Origin: Alphaproteobacteria bacterium SS10
GTDB lineage: Bacteria > Pseudomonadota > Alphaproteobacteria > TMED2
Length of the DNA: 40,938 nucleotides
Assembly (NCBI GenBank): GCA_019192455.1
Contig: JAHCML010000003.1
Span: 642,262-683,199, forward strand
Direction of reading: 5' to 3'
Within the stretch, counting starts at the first letter, position 1; each line of letters opens with the position of its first letter. Below the pieces are notes generated by a model. The model was not told where the DNA came from and ran no database searches. It worked only from the letters and a program-made list of their open reading frames with translations. Below, piece after piece: positions 15,606-24,036 of the stretch. The position numbers and the translations under genes were made by a program.

Positions 15606-16745
15606 TCAGCGCCACACAATGTTTGGCGGCTTTCGAGTGGTCCGGGCTGGATCATCCAGTGCTGCTTGAAGGGTGCTGGCGACCGCCATCATGCTCTCGG
15701 TCGCCGGGTCCTCAGGCAGTTCGCGAACGATGCTCTTGCCCTGATCGGCCAGTTCCCGAAGCGGCATGGTCAATGGCACCTCGCCGAGGAATGGCAGGCC
15801 CTGCGCCTCTGCCTCACTGGCGGCACCGCCATGGCCGAAGATATGGCTCTCATGACCACAGCTGGGGCAGCAGAACACGCTCATATTCTCAATCAGCCCC
15901 AGGACTGGGACGGCGACCCGCTCAAACATGGCCATGGCCCGCCTGGCGTCGATAAGCGCTAGATCCTGAGGCGTTGAGACGATCACCGCACCGGTGAGTT
16001 TCAGGCGTTGGGACAGGGTCAGCTGAACATCGCCAGTGCCGGGGGGCAGGTCGATGATCAACGCGTCCAGGCTGCCCCATTCCACATCGCGCAGCATTTG
16101 CATCAGGGCACCCTGAACCATTGGGCCGCGCCAAACCAACGCCTGGCCTGGCTTGGTCATATTGCCGATGGACATGGTTCGAATGCCGTCGGCATCCATC
16201 GGCGCGATACGCTTGTCTTCCGTTAGGTCTGGGCGGCCATCCATCCCGGTTAGGGTTGGTACTGACGGGCCATAGATATCCGCATCCATCAGGCCGACGG
16301 TCCAGCCGAGCCGCTGCCAGGCCGCCGCTAGGTTCATGGCCACGGTTGATTTGCCAACGCCGCCCTTACCACTGCCAACCGCGATGATATGGCGGACATT
16401 GGGGAAGGCGAGGGTGCCATCACCGGCTGGCGCTTGCGTTGATGCTGGTTGCGCCGCTTGCGGGGCAGGTTTCTTACCAGCCTTTTGGCGGGTCAGCATG
16501 ACCTGGGCCTGGGCAATGCCATCGGCGCTGTTTAGGGCCGCTTCAACCGCCTGCCGCGCCGTTTCTAAGATTGGACCGTCTTCTGGATTGATCGCGAGTG
16601 AGACCCGCACGATTGCGCCATTCTGGCCTTCGTCTTCGATTTGCAGGCCGTCAATTGCCGCAACTTCTGTGATGGGACGAGATGGCTCACCAACGCTCAA
16701 ACCCTCAATCAGGCTGCGCAGATTATCGGCGGTTGGCTGGGTCAT
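15606..16745 (-). CDS. mrp: Mrp/ApbC/NBP35-family iron-sulfur carrier ATPase
   Basis: This is a cytoplasmic P-loop ATPase that binds a bridging iron-sulfur cluster and transfers it to apo-proteins. It is 379 residues from the ATG at 16745; an ATG at 16748 is adjacent, and a GAGAGG sits just upstream. The N-terminal domain (about 5-85) corresponds to the MIP18/DUF59 region. An Ala/Gln/Pro linker (90-110) follows. The deviant Walker A is GSGKGGVGKS at 124-133. Further motifs are DADIYGPS, IIDLPPGTGD (Walker B region) and the cluster-binding CxxC in VFCCPSCGHES. It is divergent from hflK, which is a separate transcription unit. Confidence 0.93.
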   Translation of the reverse strand: MTQPTADNLRSLIEGLSVGEPSRPITEVAAIDGLQIEDEGQNGAIVRVSLAINPEDGPILETARQAVEAALNSADGIAQAQVMLTRQKAGKKPAPQAAQPASTQAPAGDGTLAFPNVRHIIAVGSGKGGVGKSTVAMNLAAAWQRLGWTVGLMDADIYGPSVPTLTGMDGRPDLTEDKRIAPMDADGIRTMSIGNMTKPGQALVWRGPMVQGALMQMLRDVEWGSLDALIIDLPPGTGDVQLTLSQRLKLTGAVIVSTPQDLALIDARRAMAMFERVAVPVLGLIENMSVFCCPSCGHESHIFGHGGAASEAEAQGLPFLGEVPLTMPLRELADQGKSIVRELPEDPATESMMAVASTLQAALDDPARTTRKPPNIVWR

Positions 16746-16782
16746 CATGCCTCTCGATTGCGGAAAAATGCGGGCCAAGCAA

Positions 16783-16811
16783 TTGATATTGCCACGACCG
16801 TTCCATATAGG
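16783..16811 (+). promoter_or_regulatory. Predicted sigma-70 promoter for hflKC
   Basis: TTGATA (16783-16788), a 17-base spacer and TATAGG (16806-16811) are close to consensus. The site lies in the mrp-hflK divergent region, about 130 bases ahead of hflK. Confidence 0.5.
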
Positions 16812-16940
16812 TCCGGTGTGACCTACACAGGTTTTCCCACGATCACCATAGCGTCTTAACGGTTTTGTTGAGGCCGCAACCGGTGAGGTGAAGAAGCTGG
16901 CCAGCCAGATCATCTGGTCGGTTTTAACAAAAAGGATTGA

Positions 16941-18188
16941 ATGGCGATGCCATGGAACAATCAAGGTGGCTCCGGCGGATCCGGTGGCCCCTGGGGTAAC
17001 CCACCCAGCGGCGGTGGCGGTAATAAAGGTAGTGGCAACGGTGGCAGCCCATGGGGGCGCCCAACTGGCGGTGGCGGCAATGGCGGCCCCGGCGGCGGTA
17101 ATCGCCCAAGTGGCGGTCCCGGCACACCACCTGATCTAGAAGATATCTTCCGCAAGGGCCAAGATCGCTTCAAACAAGCGGTTCCCGGCGGTTTTGGCGG
17201 TGGTCGCGGCATTGCCGTGATCGGCATCATTTTGGTGGCGCTTTGGGCCGCAACCGGTTTCTACCGGGTCCAGCCTGATGAGAATGGCGTCGTCCTGCGC
17301 TTTGGTGAGTGGAACCGAACCACACCACCGGGCCTGCACTATGCTTTTCCATTCCCGATTGAGACAGTTGAGAAGCCAAGGGTAACCCGGGTCAACACGC
17401 TTGAGATTGGGTTCCGCTCAACCGGTGGTGCGCCGCGTACCTTCACCAGCACCCGGAATACCCAGCGTGCTGGCCAGTACACCGATGTGCCGGAAGAGAG
17501 CCTTATGCTCACCGGTGATGAGAACATCATCGATATCGACTTCGCCGTTCAGTGGCGGATCAGCGATGCCCGCGACTTCCTGTTCAACATTCGTCGTCCC
17601 GACCAGACCGTGCAACGCGCGGCTGAGAGTGCGATGCGTGAGGTGATCGGCCGGACCGATCTGCAACTCGCCCTGACTGAGGCGCGTAGTGAGATTGAGG
17701 TTCAAACCCGCGAGATAACTCAAGAGCTGCTCGATAGCTACGAGGCGGGCGTGGAGATCACCACGGTCCAGCTGCAGGATGTGAAAGCACCTGGCGCTGT
17801 GATTGACGCCTTCGATGACGTGCAACGGGCCCGGGCTGACCGGGAGCGGGCACGGAACGAGGCGGAGGCCTATCGCAACGATATTATCCCACGGGCCCGT
17901 GGTACGGCTGAGCGCCTAACGCAAGAGGCACAAGCCTATCGCCAACAGATCGAGGCGAAGGCACGTGGTGATGCCGAGCGTTTCAACCAGATCCTGCAAG
18001 CCTATACTGAGTCAAAGGACGTCACCCTGCGTCGTCTCTACCTTGAGACGCTGGAAGAGGTCCTGGCCAATTCCAATAAGGTGATTGTTGAGAATGGTGC
18101 CGGTGGCGGCGGTGGTGGCGGCGGTGTCGTCCCATACCTGCCGCTTGATCAGCTCAATCGTAATGCGCAACAGCGCGCTGGTAACTGA
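16941..18188 (+). CDS. hflK: HflK, membrane protease modulator (SPFH family)
   Basis: HflK joins HflC in a large periplasmic-facing complex that surrounds and regulates the FtsH protease. The product is 415 residues. The first 62 are a Gly/Pro/Asn-rich low-complexity segment typical of alphaproteobacterial HflK. A transmembrane helix (IAVIGIILVALWAATGFY) spans about 91-108. The SPFH/band-7 domain then starts at VQPDENGVVLRFGEW. The later coiled region (ARADRERARNEAEAYRND) and the segment ETLEEVLANSNKVIVE are family hallmarks. A second Gly run precedes the C-terminus. The start is supported by AAAGGA ahead of ATG 16941. hflC follows after 11 bases. Confidence 0.96.
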   Translation: MAMPWNNQGGSGGSGGPWGNPPSGGGGNKGSGNGGSPWGRPTGGGGNGGPGGGNRPSGGPGTPPDLEDIFRKGQDRFKQAVPGGFGGGRGIAVIGIILVALWAATGFYRVQPDENGVVLRFGEWNRTTPPGLHYAFPFPIETVEKPRVTRVNTLEIGFRSTGGAPRTFTSTRNTQRAGQYTDVPEESLMLTGDENIIDIDFAVQWRISDARDFLFNIRRPDQTVQRAAESAMREVIGRTDLQLALTEARSEIEVQTREITQELLDSYEAGVEITTVQLQDVKAPGAVIDAFDDVQRARADRERARNEAEAYRNDIIPRARGTAERLTQEAQAYRQQIEAKARGDAERFNQILQAYTESKDVTLRRLYLETLEEVLANSNKVIVENGAGGGGGGGGVVPYLPLDQLNRNAQQRAGN

Positions 18189-18199
18189 GGGCACGGACA

Positions 18200-19105
18200 A
18201 TGAATAACAAGCTATTGGTTACCGTTGGTGTGATCGCAGCTATTGCTGCCTCGGTTATCTACACCGCCGCATTCACGGTCACAGAACGTGAGCAAGCACT
18301 GGTTCTGCAGTTTGGTGAGCATAAGCGCACCATCCAGGATCCTGGTCTCCACTTCAAAATCCCGTTCATTCAGAACGTGGTCTACTATGAAGATCGAATC
18401 CTCGATCTCGACCCACCGGTTGAGCCGGTGCTGCTGGCTGATCAGAAGCGTTTGCTGATTGATACCTTCGCTCGCTATCGCATCGAAGATCCCCTGACCT
18501 TCTTCCAGGCCGTGACGTTTGAACAGAACGCCCAACAGCGTCTGAACAACTTCGTTAACGGTGCGCTGCGGAGCACGCTGGGTAATGCAACCTTGGTTGA
18601 TCTGCTCTCTGAAGAGCGGGTCGAGATGATGACCCAGATTAAAGACCGGGTGCAGGATGAAGCCCGTGATCTTGGTATCGAGATTGTGGATGTTCGGATC
18701 CGCCGCGCTGATCTGCCGGAAGAGACCAGTGAAGCGATCTATCAGCGAATGCGCTCAGAGCGTGAGCGGGAAGCCGCTGAGTTCCGTGCACAAGGTGAGG
18801 AACTGTCCCAACAGATCCGCTCCCGTGCTGATCGTGAAGTGACGGTAATTGAGGCTGAAGCCCAACGTGATGCCGAGATCACCCGCGGTGAGGGCGACCA
18901 AACCGCCATTCGGATCTACGCTGACGCATTCGATAAGGATCCAGAGTTCTACGCGTTCTATCGCAGCCTTGAGGCGTATCGGAAGGCATTGAGCGATAGC
19001 AGCACCACGCTGCTGCTCTCACCGGACAGCGACTTCTTTAAGTTCTTTGGTGACATTGATGGCGGTCTTGAGGGCCTGCCTAACCTCAGTCGCCAATCGA
19101 ACTGA
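18200..19105 (+). CDS. hflC: HflC, membrane protease modulator (SPFH family)
   Basis: This is the partner of HflK in the FtsH-regulating complex. The product is 301 residues, with an N-terminal transmembrane helix (LVTVGVIAAIAASVIYTAAF, about 5-25). The SPFH domain begins TEREQALVLQFGEHKRTI, and later comes LGIEIVDVRIRRADLP. The long charged coil (RSEREREAAEFRAQGEE) and the closing FYRSLEAYRKAL plus LLLSPDSDFFKFF are standard for HflC. It is the second gene of the operon and is followed by a terminator. Confidence 0.96.
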   Translation: MNNKLLVTVGVIAAIAASVIYTAAFTVTEREQALVLQFGEHKRTIQDPGLHFKIPFIQNVVYYEDRILDLDPPVEPVLLADQKRLLIDTFARYRIEDPLTFFQAVTFEQNAQQRLNNFVNGALRSTLGNATLVDLLSEERVEMMTQIKDRVQDEARDLGIEIVDVRIRRADLPEETSEAIYQRMRSEREREAAEFRAQGEELSQQIRSRADREVTVIEAEAQRDAEITRGEGDQTAIRIYADAFDKDPEFYAFYRSLEAYRKALSDSSTTLLLSPDSDFFKFFGDIDGGLEGLPNLSRQSN

Positions 19106-19121
19106 TCTCATCAGATTAGGC

Positions 19122-19153
19122 AAACGGGGCGTCATTGGCGCCCCGTTTTGTTT
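19122..19153 (+). terminator. Rho-independent terminator after hflC
   Basis: A perfect 10-bp stem, aaacggggcg (19122-19131) with cgccccgttt (19139-19148), has a 7-base loop and is followed by TGTTTTC. It lies 17 bases after the hflC stop and ahead of the DUF2065 gene. Confidence 0.85.
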
Positions 19154-19181
19154 TCAGGCACAGGCATGGTGGATTTGGCTG

Positions 19182-19391
19182 GTGTTAGACTTCGCAGATG
19201 TTCTGAAGGCGATTGCGCTGGTGATGTTGTTGGAAGGGGTGGCCTACGCCCTCTTTCCTGATGCCATGCGCAACGCGATGCGCCAGATGCTAAGCCTGCC
19301 GAATGAGGCGTTGCGCCTAATGGGCATGATTGCAGTCACCCTGGCGGTCTGTGTTCTGTGGCTAATGGGGAATTATCTGGGCGGAAGTTAG
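19182..19391 (+). CDS. DUF2065 small membrane protein
   Basis: The product is 69 residues from a GTG at 19182, with only a weak GGTGGA-like site. The longer in-frame ORF runs back into hflC and the terminator, so it is not credible. The family pattern is clear: a first helix (VLKAIALVMLLEGVAYALFPDAM), a short amphipathic linker (RQMLSLPNEALRLMG) and a second helix (MIAVTLAVCVLWLMG). DUF2065 proteins sit beside hflKC and degP in many proteobacteria and are tied to that envelope-quality-control neighbourhood; their function is unknown. It is odd that the hflC terminator stands between it and hflC. Confidence 0.8.
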   Translation: MLDFADVLKAIALVMLLEGVAYALFPDAMRNAMRQMLSLPNEALRLMGMIAVTLAVCVLWLMGNYLGGS

Positions 19392-19595
19392 CCCGCGTTT
19401 GCCTTGTTCGGGGCTGTTTGTCGCGCCAATCCGCCCTAATCTCGCCGGGTTTTTCCCATCTCCTGAATGTGACCGATCAATTGCTGCTCATGCTATTGTT
19501 GGTTGCCACCCGACGGCCCATGTCATCTACTGCATGTCGCTGGCCGTAATACCGGTCAGACAGGGTTAGGAAACAAGACTGTCGTATTTGGTAAG

Positions 19596-19621
19596 GCCGC
19601 TTTGCGGATCCCCAAAGCGGC
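19596..19621 (+). promoter_or_regulatory. Hairpin in the degP upstream region
   Basis: A perfect 8-bp stem, gccgcttt (19596-19603) with aaagcggc (19614-19621), has a 10-base loop. It lies 29 bases before the degP ATG. No U-run follows. It could be a regulatory mRNA element in the degP leader or an operator. Confidence 0.4.
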
Positions 19622-19650
19622 AAGTTTAAGAGAGCAAATAAGGACTTTTC

Positions 19651-21180
19651 ATGCGTCTTTCGCCCATGCGTTCTCCACTGCATATTCGCCCATTCGCCGT
19701 GGCCGTTGCCTTGGTATTGGCCCTGGCTATTCAGGCGCCACCAAGCTTGGCCCCCATGGCAGAAGCTCGGGGTACGCCAGATAGCTTTGCCGATTTGGCC
19801 GAACGGTTGCTGCCGTCGGTGGTGAATATCTCAACAACCCAGAGTGTTGGTGGTGGCGATGGTCCGTCCATGCCGGACATCCCAAACCTTCCGCCGGGCA
19901 CCCCGTTTGAGGAGTTCTTCCGTGACTTCTTTGAGCGCCAGCAGGGCAATCGAGGCAACCGGAACCGCCAGGCCACGTCCCTGGGCTCCGGCTTCGTGAT
20001 TGATGCCAAGAATGGCTATGTGGTGACCAATAACCACGTGATCGCCGATGCTGAAGAGATCAGCGTGATTTTCGCCGATGATACGCGGCTTGAGGCTGAG
20101 TTGGTTGGCCGTGATCCGAAGACCGATCTGGCTGTCTTACGCGTTGACCCAGATGAGCATGAGCTGGTTGAGGTGCCCTTCGGTGATAGTGATGTAATGC
20201 GCGTTGGCGACTGGGTCTTGGCCATCGGTAACCCATTTGGCCTAGGTGGCACAGTGACCGCTGGCATTATCTCTGCCCGCGCCCGTGACATTAACGCGGG
20301 GCCTTACGATGACTTCTTGCAGACCGATGCCTCGATCAACCGGGGTAACTCCGGTGGCCCGATGTTTAACATCGATGGCGGTGTGATCGGCATTAACACG
20401 GCGATCTTCTCACCCTCCGGTGGCTCAGTTGGTATCGGCTTCGCCATTCCCGCTAACCTTGCGCGGCCAGTTATTGATCAGCTGATTGAGTTTGGCCGCA
20501 CAAAGCGCGGCTGGTTGGGTGTTCGCATCCAGCAGGTAACCGACGATATCGCTGAGAGCCTGGGGCTTGATGAGGCACGTGGCGCCCTGGTGGCCCAAGT
20601 GACCCCCGATGGCCCGGCAGAGGACGCGAAGATTGAGCAAGGCGACATTATCTTAACCTTCGACGGTAAAGAGGTTGAGGATATGCGCCGCCTGCCGCGT
20701 ATCGTGGCGGAGACCCGCATCGGTGAGACGGTTCCCGTTGTCGTTTGGCGGAATGGTGAGCGTCAGCGCCTGAATGTTGAATTAGGTGAGTTGGAAGCGG
20801 CTGAAGAGGCTGGCCTGCTTGATGTCAGTACTGGCGATGCCGGCAATGGTGATCCTGCAGTGCCGGACGATGCGGATGCCCTGGAAGGCCTTGGCCTTTC
20901 TTTGAGCGCAATCTCGCCCCGTCTTCGGGACCGGTTCGAGTTGTCCGAAGAGTTGGACGGCGTTGTGATCACTGCAATCGATGACAATGGCCCGGCGGCT
21001 GAGAAAGACCTGCAAACCGGCGATGTCATCGTTGAGGTGAACCAGCAAAGCGTCAGCACGCCAGAAGACGTGGCCGATATGGTCCGCGAGGCCCGCAACA
21101 AAGGTCGTGGCAAGGTGTTGATGCTGGTTGATCGTGAAGGTCAGCTGCGCTTCATCGCGGTTGATATCGACCAGGGATAG
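19651..21180 (+). CDS. degP: DegP/HtrA (Do family) periplasmic serine protease
   Basis: This protease and chaperone degrades misfolded envelope proteins. It is 509 residues with an N-terminal signal sequence (FAVAVALVLALAIQAPPSLAP). The chymotrypsin-like domain carries the triad His129 (VVTNNHVI), Asp159 (KTDLAVLRV) and Ser234 (INRGNSGGP). A flexible loop with many Arg/Asn/Gln lies at 93-108. PDZ1 covers about 290-375 (RGWLGVRIQ, later GDIILTFDGKEV). PDZ2 covers about 415-505 (TGDVIVEVNQQSV). The linker at 385-405 is Asp/Ala-rich. An AAGGA site lies upstream of the ATG. The position after hflKC and DUF2065 matches a conserved envelope-protease neighbourhood. Confidence 0.95.
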   Translation: MRLSPMRSPLHIRPFAVAVALVLALAIQAPPSLAPMAEARGTPDSFADLAERLLPSVVNISTTQSVGGGDGPSMPDIPNLPPGTPFEEFFRDFFERQQGNRGNRNRQATSLGSGFVIDAKNGYVVTNNHVIADAEEISVIFADDTRLEAELVGRDPKTDLAVLRVDPDEHELVEVPFGDSDVMRVGDWVLAIGNPFGLGGTVTAGIISARARDINAGPYDDFLQTDASINRGNSGGPMFNIDGGVIGINTAIFSPSGGSVGIGFAIPANLARPVIDQLIEFGRTKRGWLGVRIQQVTDDIAESLGLDEARGALVAQVTPDGPAEDAKIEQGDIILTFDGKEVEDMRRLPRIVAETRIGETVPVVVWRNGERQRLNVELGELEAAEEAGLLDVSTGDAGNGDPAVPDDADALEGLGLSLSAISPRLRDRFELSEELDGVVITAIDDNGPAAEKDLQTGDVIVEVNQQSVSTPEDVADMVREARNKGRGKVLMLVDREGQLRFIAVDIDQG

Positions 21181-21213
21181 GGCCGTCGGTTTCTTGCCAA
21201 TTGCCGAAAGTTT

Positions 21214-21247
21214 AAGGGCTCAGTGGTTCGCTGCTGGGCCCTTTTCT
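21214..21247 (+). terminator. Rho-independent terminator after degP
   Basis: A 10-bp stem with one G-U pair (aagggctcag at 21214-21223, ctgggccctt at 21234-21243) and a 10-base loop ends in CTTTTC. It lies 33 bases after the degP stop. Confidence 0.8.
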
Positions 21248-21352
21248 TGTGCATTAAATATCGCTTCCGCGATCCATGTCGATTTTCGTTAGTCTTTGAT
21301 CGATTTGGATTTGTTCTTTCTAATAGCGCTTCAATCCTAAAGATACAGCGCT

Positions 21353-21374
21353 GATTGTTCACTAATGAGCAATC
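21353..21374 (+). promoter_or_regulatory. 9-bp hairpin ahead of the TTG-started small ORF
   Basis: The arms gattgttca (21353-21361) and tgagcaatc (21366-21374) pair with a single G-U and a CTAA loop. The hairpin ends 17 bases before the AAAGGAG site of the gene at 21406. The surrounding 21250-21350 stretch is AT-rich. A role in the mRNA leader or as an operator is possible. Confidence 0.4.
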
Positions 21375-21405
21375 GTCAGGGCGCTCTTTCTAAAGGAGCC
21401 TTAAT

Positions 21406-21627
21406 TTGCCAAATCTCTCTCCAACAGTTCTCCCAAGTGGTCCCGAAGGCAAGAAAAGCTGGGGCGCTAAAGTCACTGATGGTGTCGCCGCTGTTTATGC
21501 TGGCCTGTCCCAAATGTTGAATGGCAGCGACCCAAATCTGGAGTTTGAAGCCGCCCGCGTGAGCATGTGGCGTGCTGGTCAAAAAGTTAAAAGCGTGGTC
21601 AATTGCCTGCGGACTTCGACCCCGTAA
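21406..21627 (+). CDS. Small unknown protein with a TTG start
   Basis: The product is 73 residues. It starts at TTG 21406 because an excellent Shine-Dalgarno sequence (AAAGGAG, 21392-21398) stands 7 bases upstream and no ATG is available. The sequence has no signal or membrane helix; the central part (WGAKVTDGVAAVYAGLSQML) may be an amphipathic helix and the C-terminal half is basic. I recognise no family. It ends in a TAA that is followed, in the same frame and 15 bases later, by the TTG of the next ORF. Confidence 0.5.
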   Translation: MPNLSPTVLPSGPEGKKSWGAKVTDGVAAVYAGLSQMLNGSDPNLEFEAARVSMWRAGQKVKSVVNCLRTSTP

Positions 21628-21642
21628 TTTCGGCATCCACTT

Positions 21643-21960
21643 TTGACACCTGAAATCGATGATGTTGATCGGCCAATCGCGACTGACCAGGCCGATCAAC
21701 TGCGAGCCATAGAAACCAGGCTCGATGCGCTTGAAGCCCGTAACCAACGGGTTGAGGCAGATAAAAACTGGGAAACCAGCCTTCTGCGGCGTGTTTTAAT
21801 CGCCGGTCTTACCTTTGCTGGCGCTGTAACCTATCTCACCTATCTCACCTATCTCGATGTCCAGCCAGCCTGGATGCACGCGCTGATCCCAACCGGCGCG
21901 TACCTTATTTCATCCATTAGTTTGGGACTCGTCCGGCGGCTTTACATCAAGCGCGACTAA
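21643..21960 (+). CDS. Small protein with coiled coil and two membrane helices
   Basis: The product is 105 residues if it starts at TTG 21643; no ATG or ribosome site is seen. The frame continues, without change of phase, that of the ORF ending at 21627. A charged coiled segment (QLRAIETRLDALEARNQRVEADKNWETSLLRR, about 19-50, split here only by description) precedes a first helix (VLIAGLTFAGAVTYLTYL). After a short loop comes a second helix (LIPTGAYLISSISLGLV), and the tail is basic (RRLYIKRD). This coil plus two-helix layout occurs in small bacterial membrane proteins of unknown role. A perfect triple 9-base repeat encodes TYLTYLTYL. The stop overlaps the convergent serB stop. Confidence 0.55.
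   Translation: MTPEIDDVDRPIATDQADQLRAIETRLDALEARNQRVEADKNWETSLLRRVLIAGLTFAGAVTYLTYLTYLDVQPAWMHALIPTGAYLISSISLGLVRRLYIKRD
21829..21855 (+). repeat. Three tandem copies of a 9-base unit
   Basis: ACCTATCTC occurs three times in a row inside the two-helix membrane protein gene, encoding Thr-Tyr-Leu three times at the end of the first membrane helix. Being a multiple of three, copy-number change would alter helix length without a frameshift. Confidence 0.8.
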
Positions 21961-22847
21961 GAGGCGAAGTCCACGGCCTTGTACCCCTGAATGAACAGCA
22001 GGCTGCTTAGGTCTGTGTGTTGCACCCGGAAGCGGGCGGCGGCGGCGGCCACTGGCTTCGCGTGGTAAGCGACACCGGCACCGGCGGCCTGAAGCATCGC
22101 TACATCGTTAGCACCATCACCGACGGTCATGGTGGCGGCGAGATCGATGCCAAGGGCTAATGCCTTCTCCTTTAGGGTAACCAGCTTTGCCTCTTGATTG
22201 CGGATTTCGCCTGAAATCCGACCGGTCATCTTGCCGTCTGCGATTTCCAGGCGGTTCCCTTGGTGGCCATCAAAGCCAAGCTGGGCCGCAACCGCGCCGG
22301 TGAAATGCTCAAACCCGCCAGAAACCAGATAACACTCGGCGCCATTCGCCTTCATCGTCGCGACCAACTCTTTGGCGCCGGGGTTAATGGTCATCTCATC
22401 AACCGCTTCGAGGATGGCACTCTCGGCTAGCCCTTCAAGCAGGCCAACGCGCTCGGTGACCGCGGCCTCAAAATCCAGTTCGCCGGCCATGGCACGGGCA
22501 GTAATTGCAGCGATCTTCTCTTTCAGCCCTAGGAACCCGGCCAGCTCGTCCAGGCTTTCCTCGGCTATGATGGTGCTGTCCATATCGGCTAGCAGGAGGG
22601 ACTTGCGACGGCCCTCTGCCACCTGGGCAAAGCAATCAACCTTTGCGCCTTGAAGGGCCTGTTCGGCAGCACGCTCGACCTCGCCTTCTTGCCCACGCTC
22701 AAAATAGATGTCGCACGCTTTATCCGCAGCTAGCCACTCGATCTCACCAATGGAGATATCGAGCCCCTTAAGGCTATCAGTGACGCGCTCTACCTCTCCC
22801 TTATATAGGGATTGGTGGGCGACCAGGGTTAGGACGTGCGTGCTCAT
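21957..22847 (-). CDS. serB: Phosphoserine phosphatase
   Basis: This is the last step of serine synthesis, hydrolysing O-phospho-L-serine in the cytoplasm. I start it at ATG 22847, giving 296 residues; the frame extends to 22985 but overlaps the upstream region of miaA without a start signal. Residues 1-75 form an ACT-like regulatory domain (STHVLTLVAHQ). The HAD core has motif I DMDST (88-92, nucleophile Asp88 and acid Asp90), motif II at LVSGGF, and motif III/IV at GDGANDVAML. It is divergent from miaA, so a shared promoter region lies at 22848-22993. Confidence 0.95.
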   Translation of the reverse strand: MSTHVLTLVAHQSLYKGEVERVTDSLKGLDISIGEIEWLAADKACDIYFERGQEGEVERAAEQALQGAKVDCFAQVAEGRRKSLLLADMDSTIIAEESLDELAGFLGLKEKIAAITARAMAGELDFEAAVTERVGLLEGLAESAILEAVDEMTINPGAKELVATMKANGAECYLVSGGFEHFTGAVAAQLGFDGHQGNRLEIADGKMTGRISGEIRNQEAKLVTLKEKALALGIDLAATMTVGDGANDVAMLQAAGAGVAYHAKPVAAAAARFRVQHTDLSSLLFIQGYKAVDFAS

Positions 22848-22993
22848 TGGCTTCTTTGTGTGACGGGATCTGGAGTAGGTGGCCATAACGCAGTTGCCGG
22901 GGCGCGTCGAGGCCCGATCGGCATCGCTCTTGTTCCGCCCTTGCACGCGTACGGCTTGTCGTTGCTGCGAAGCCGCTTTAATCAACAGGGCCT

Positions 22994-24004
22994 ATGCCAA
23001 CCAAGCGTCAAAATACGACTAAGGTCGACACCAAACCCGTGCTCATCGTGGCGGGGCCCACCGCCAGTGGTAAGTCTGGCTTGGCGATGAAGATCGCTGA
23101 GCAGGTCGGCGGTGTTGTGATCAATGCCGACAGTATGCAGCTCTACCGTGAGCTTCGGCTGATTACAGCGCGGCCTAGTGAGGCTGATATGTCCTGGGTT
23201 CCCCATCGCCTCTATGGGGTGTTGGCGGCAACCGACAGCAATTCGGCCGCTGATTGGCGGCGCATGGCACTTGAGGAAATCTCCGCTGCCCATGACCGGG
23301 GCAAGATCCCGATCCTAACCGGTGGTACTGGCTTCTATCTGAAGGCGCTGCTGGAGGGGCTATCGCCAATCCCACCTGTGCCCCCAACCGTTGCAGCGGA
23401 AACCAGGCAGCGGGTTGAGGAAGAGGGGGTAGAGGCCGTCCATGCGGCCCTTAAGGCCCGTGATCCGGTAATGGCGTCGAAGCTGCGCTCAACCGATGCG
23501 CAGCGTGTGGCCCGGGCTTGGGCCGTGTTGCAGGCAACGGGCCAGTCGCTAGCTGATTGGCAGGCGCTTGCACCCGAACCGCCACCCGCCCATCTTCGCT
23601 TCTTTGCCATGGTGATCATGCCGGCCCGGGCGGGTCTGTATCGGGAGATTGATGCCCGCTTTGCCATGATGGCGGCAAAGGGTGGCGTGGATGAGGTTCG
23701 GGCCTTCCTCGCCATGGATCCACCAGAACATACGATGCTACTGCGTGCGGTCGGGGTGCCGGAGTTGCGCGCCTATATCGAGGGCGAGACCGATTTGGAA
23801 ACCGCGATCACCTCAGGTCAGCAGGCGACGCGGCACTACGCAAAACGCCAATTTACCTGGTTTCGCAATCAGTTAGGTCCAACAGATATCAGCACAGGCA
23901 AGCGGAATACTGGGCGACATGCTCAGCAAATGCAGGTCAGCCATGTCGAGGGCGCGCAACTTTCGGAAAGTTTATGGGCGCAGATTGAAAATTTTATTCA
24001 ATAA
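22994..24004 (+). CDS. miaA: tRNA dimethylallyltransferase
   Basis: MiaA adds a dimethylallyl group to adenosine 37 of tRNAs reading codons that start with U. The product is 336 residues. The P-loop is GPTASGKS (21-28). Further family motifs are INADSMQLYREL, TGGTGFYLKALLEGL (substrate channel) and the C-terminal RHYAKRQFTWFRNQ. The last 35 residues (from about TDISTGKRN) are a variable tail. The stop at 24002-24004 is followed within 5 bases by the predicted ilvB promoter, so ilvB need not depend on miaA transcription. Confidence 0.95.
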   Translation: MPTKRQNTTKVDTKPVLIVAGPTASGKSGLAMKIAEQVGGVVINADSMQLYRELRLITARPSEADMSWVPHRLYGVLAATDSNSAADWRRMALEEISAAHDRGKIPILTGGTGFYLKALLEGLSPIPPVPPTVAAETRQRVEEEGVEAVHAALKARDPVMASKLRSTDAQRVARAWAVLQATGQSLADWQALAPEPPPAHLRFFAMVIMPARAGLYREIDARFAMMAAKGGVDEVRAFLAMDPPEHTMLLRAVGVPELRAYIEGETDLETAITSGQQATRHYAKRQFTWFRNQLGPTDISTGKRNTGRHAQQMQVSHVEGAQLSESLWAQIENFIQ

Positions 24005-24008
24005 TCTG

Positions 24009-24036
24009 TTGACCCTATTTTGCGCTGCACTATAGT
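24009..24036 (+). promoter_or_regulatory. Predicted sigma-70 promoter for the ilv genes
   Basis: TTGACC (24009-24014), a 16-base spacer and TATAGT (24031-24036) are close to consensus. The site begins right after the miaA stop. It implies an ilvB leader of about 210 bases. Confidence 0.6.
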
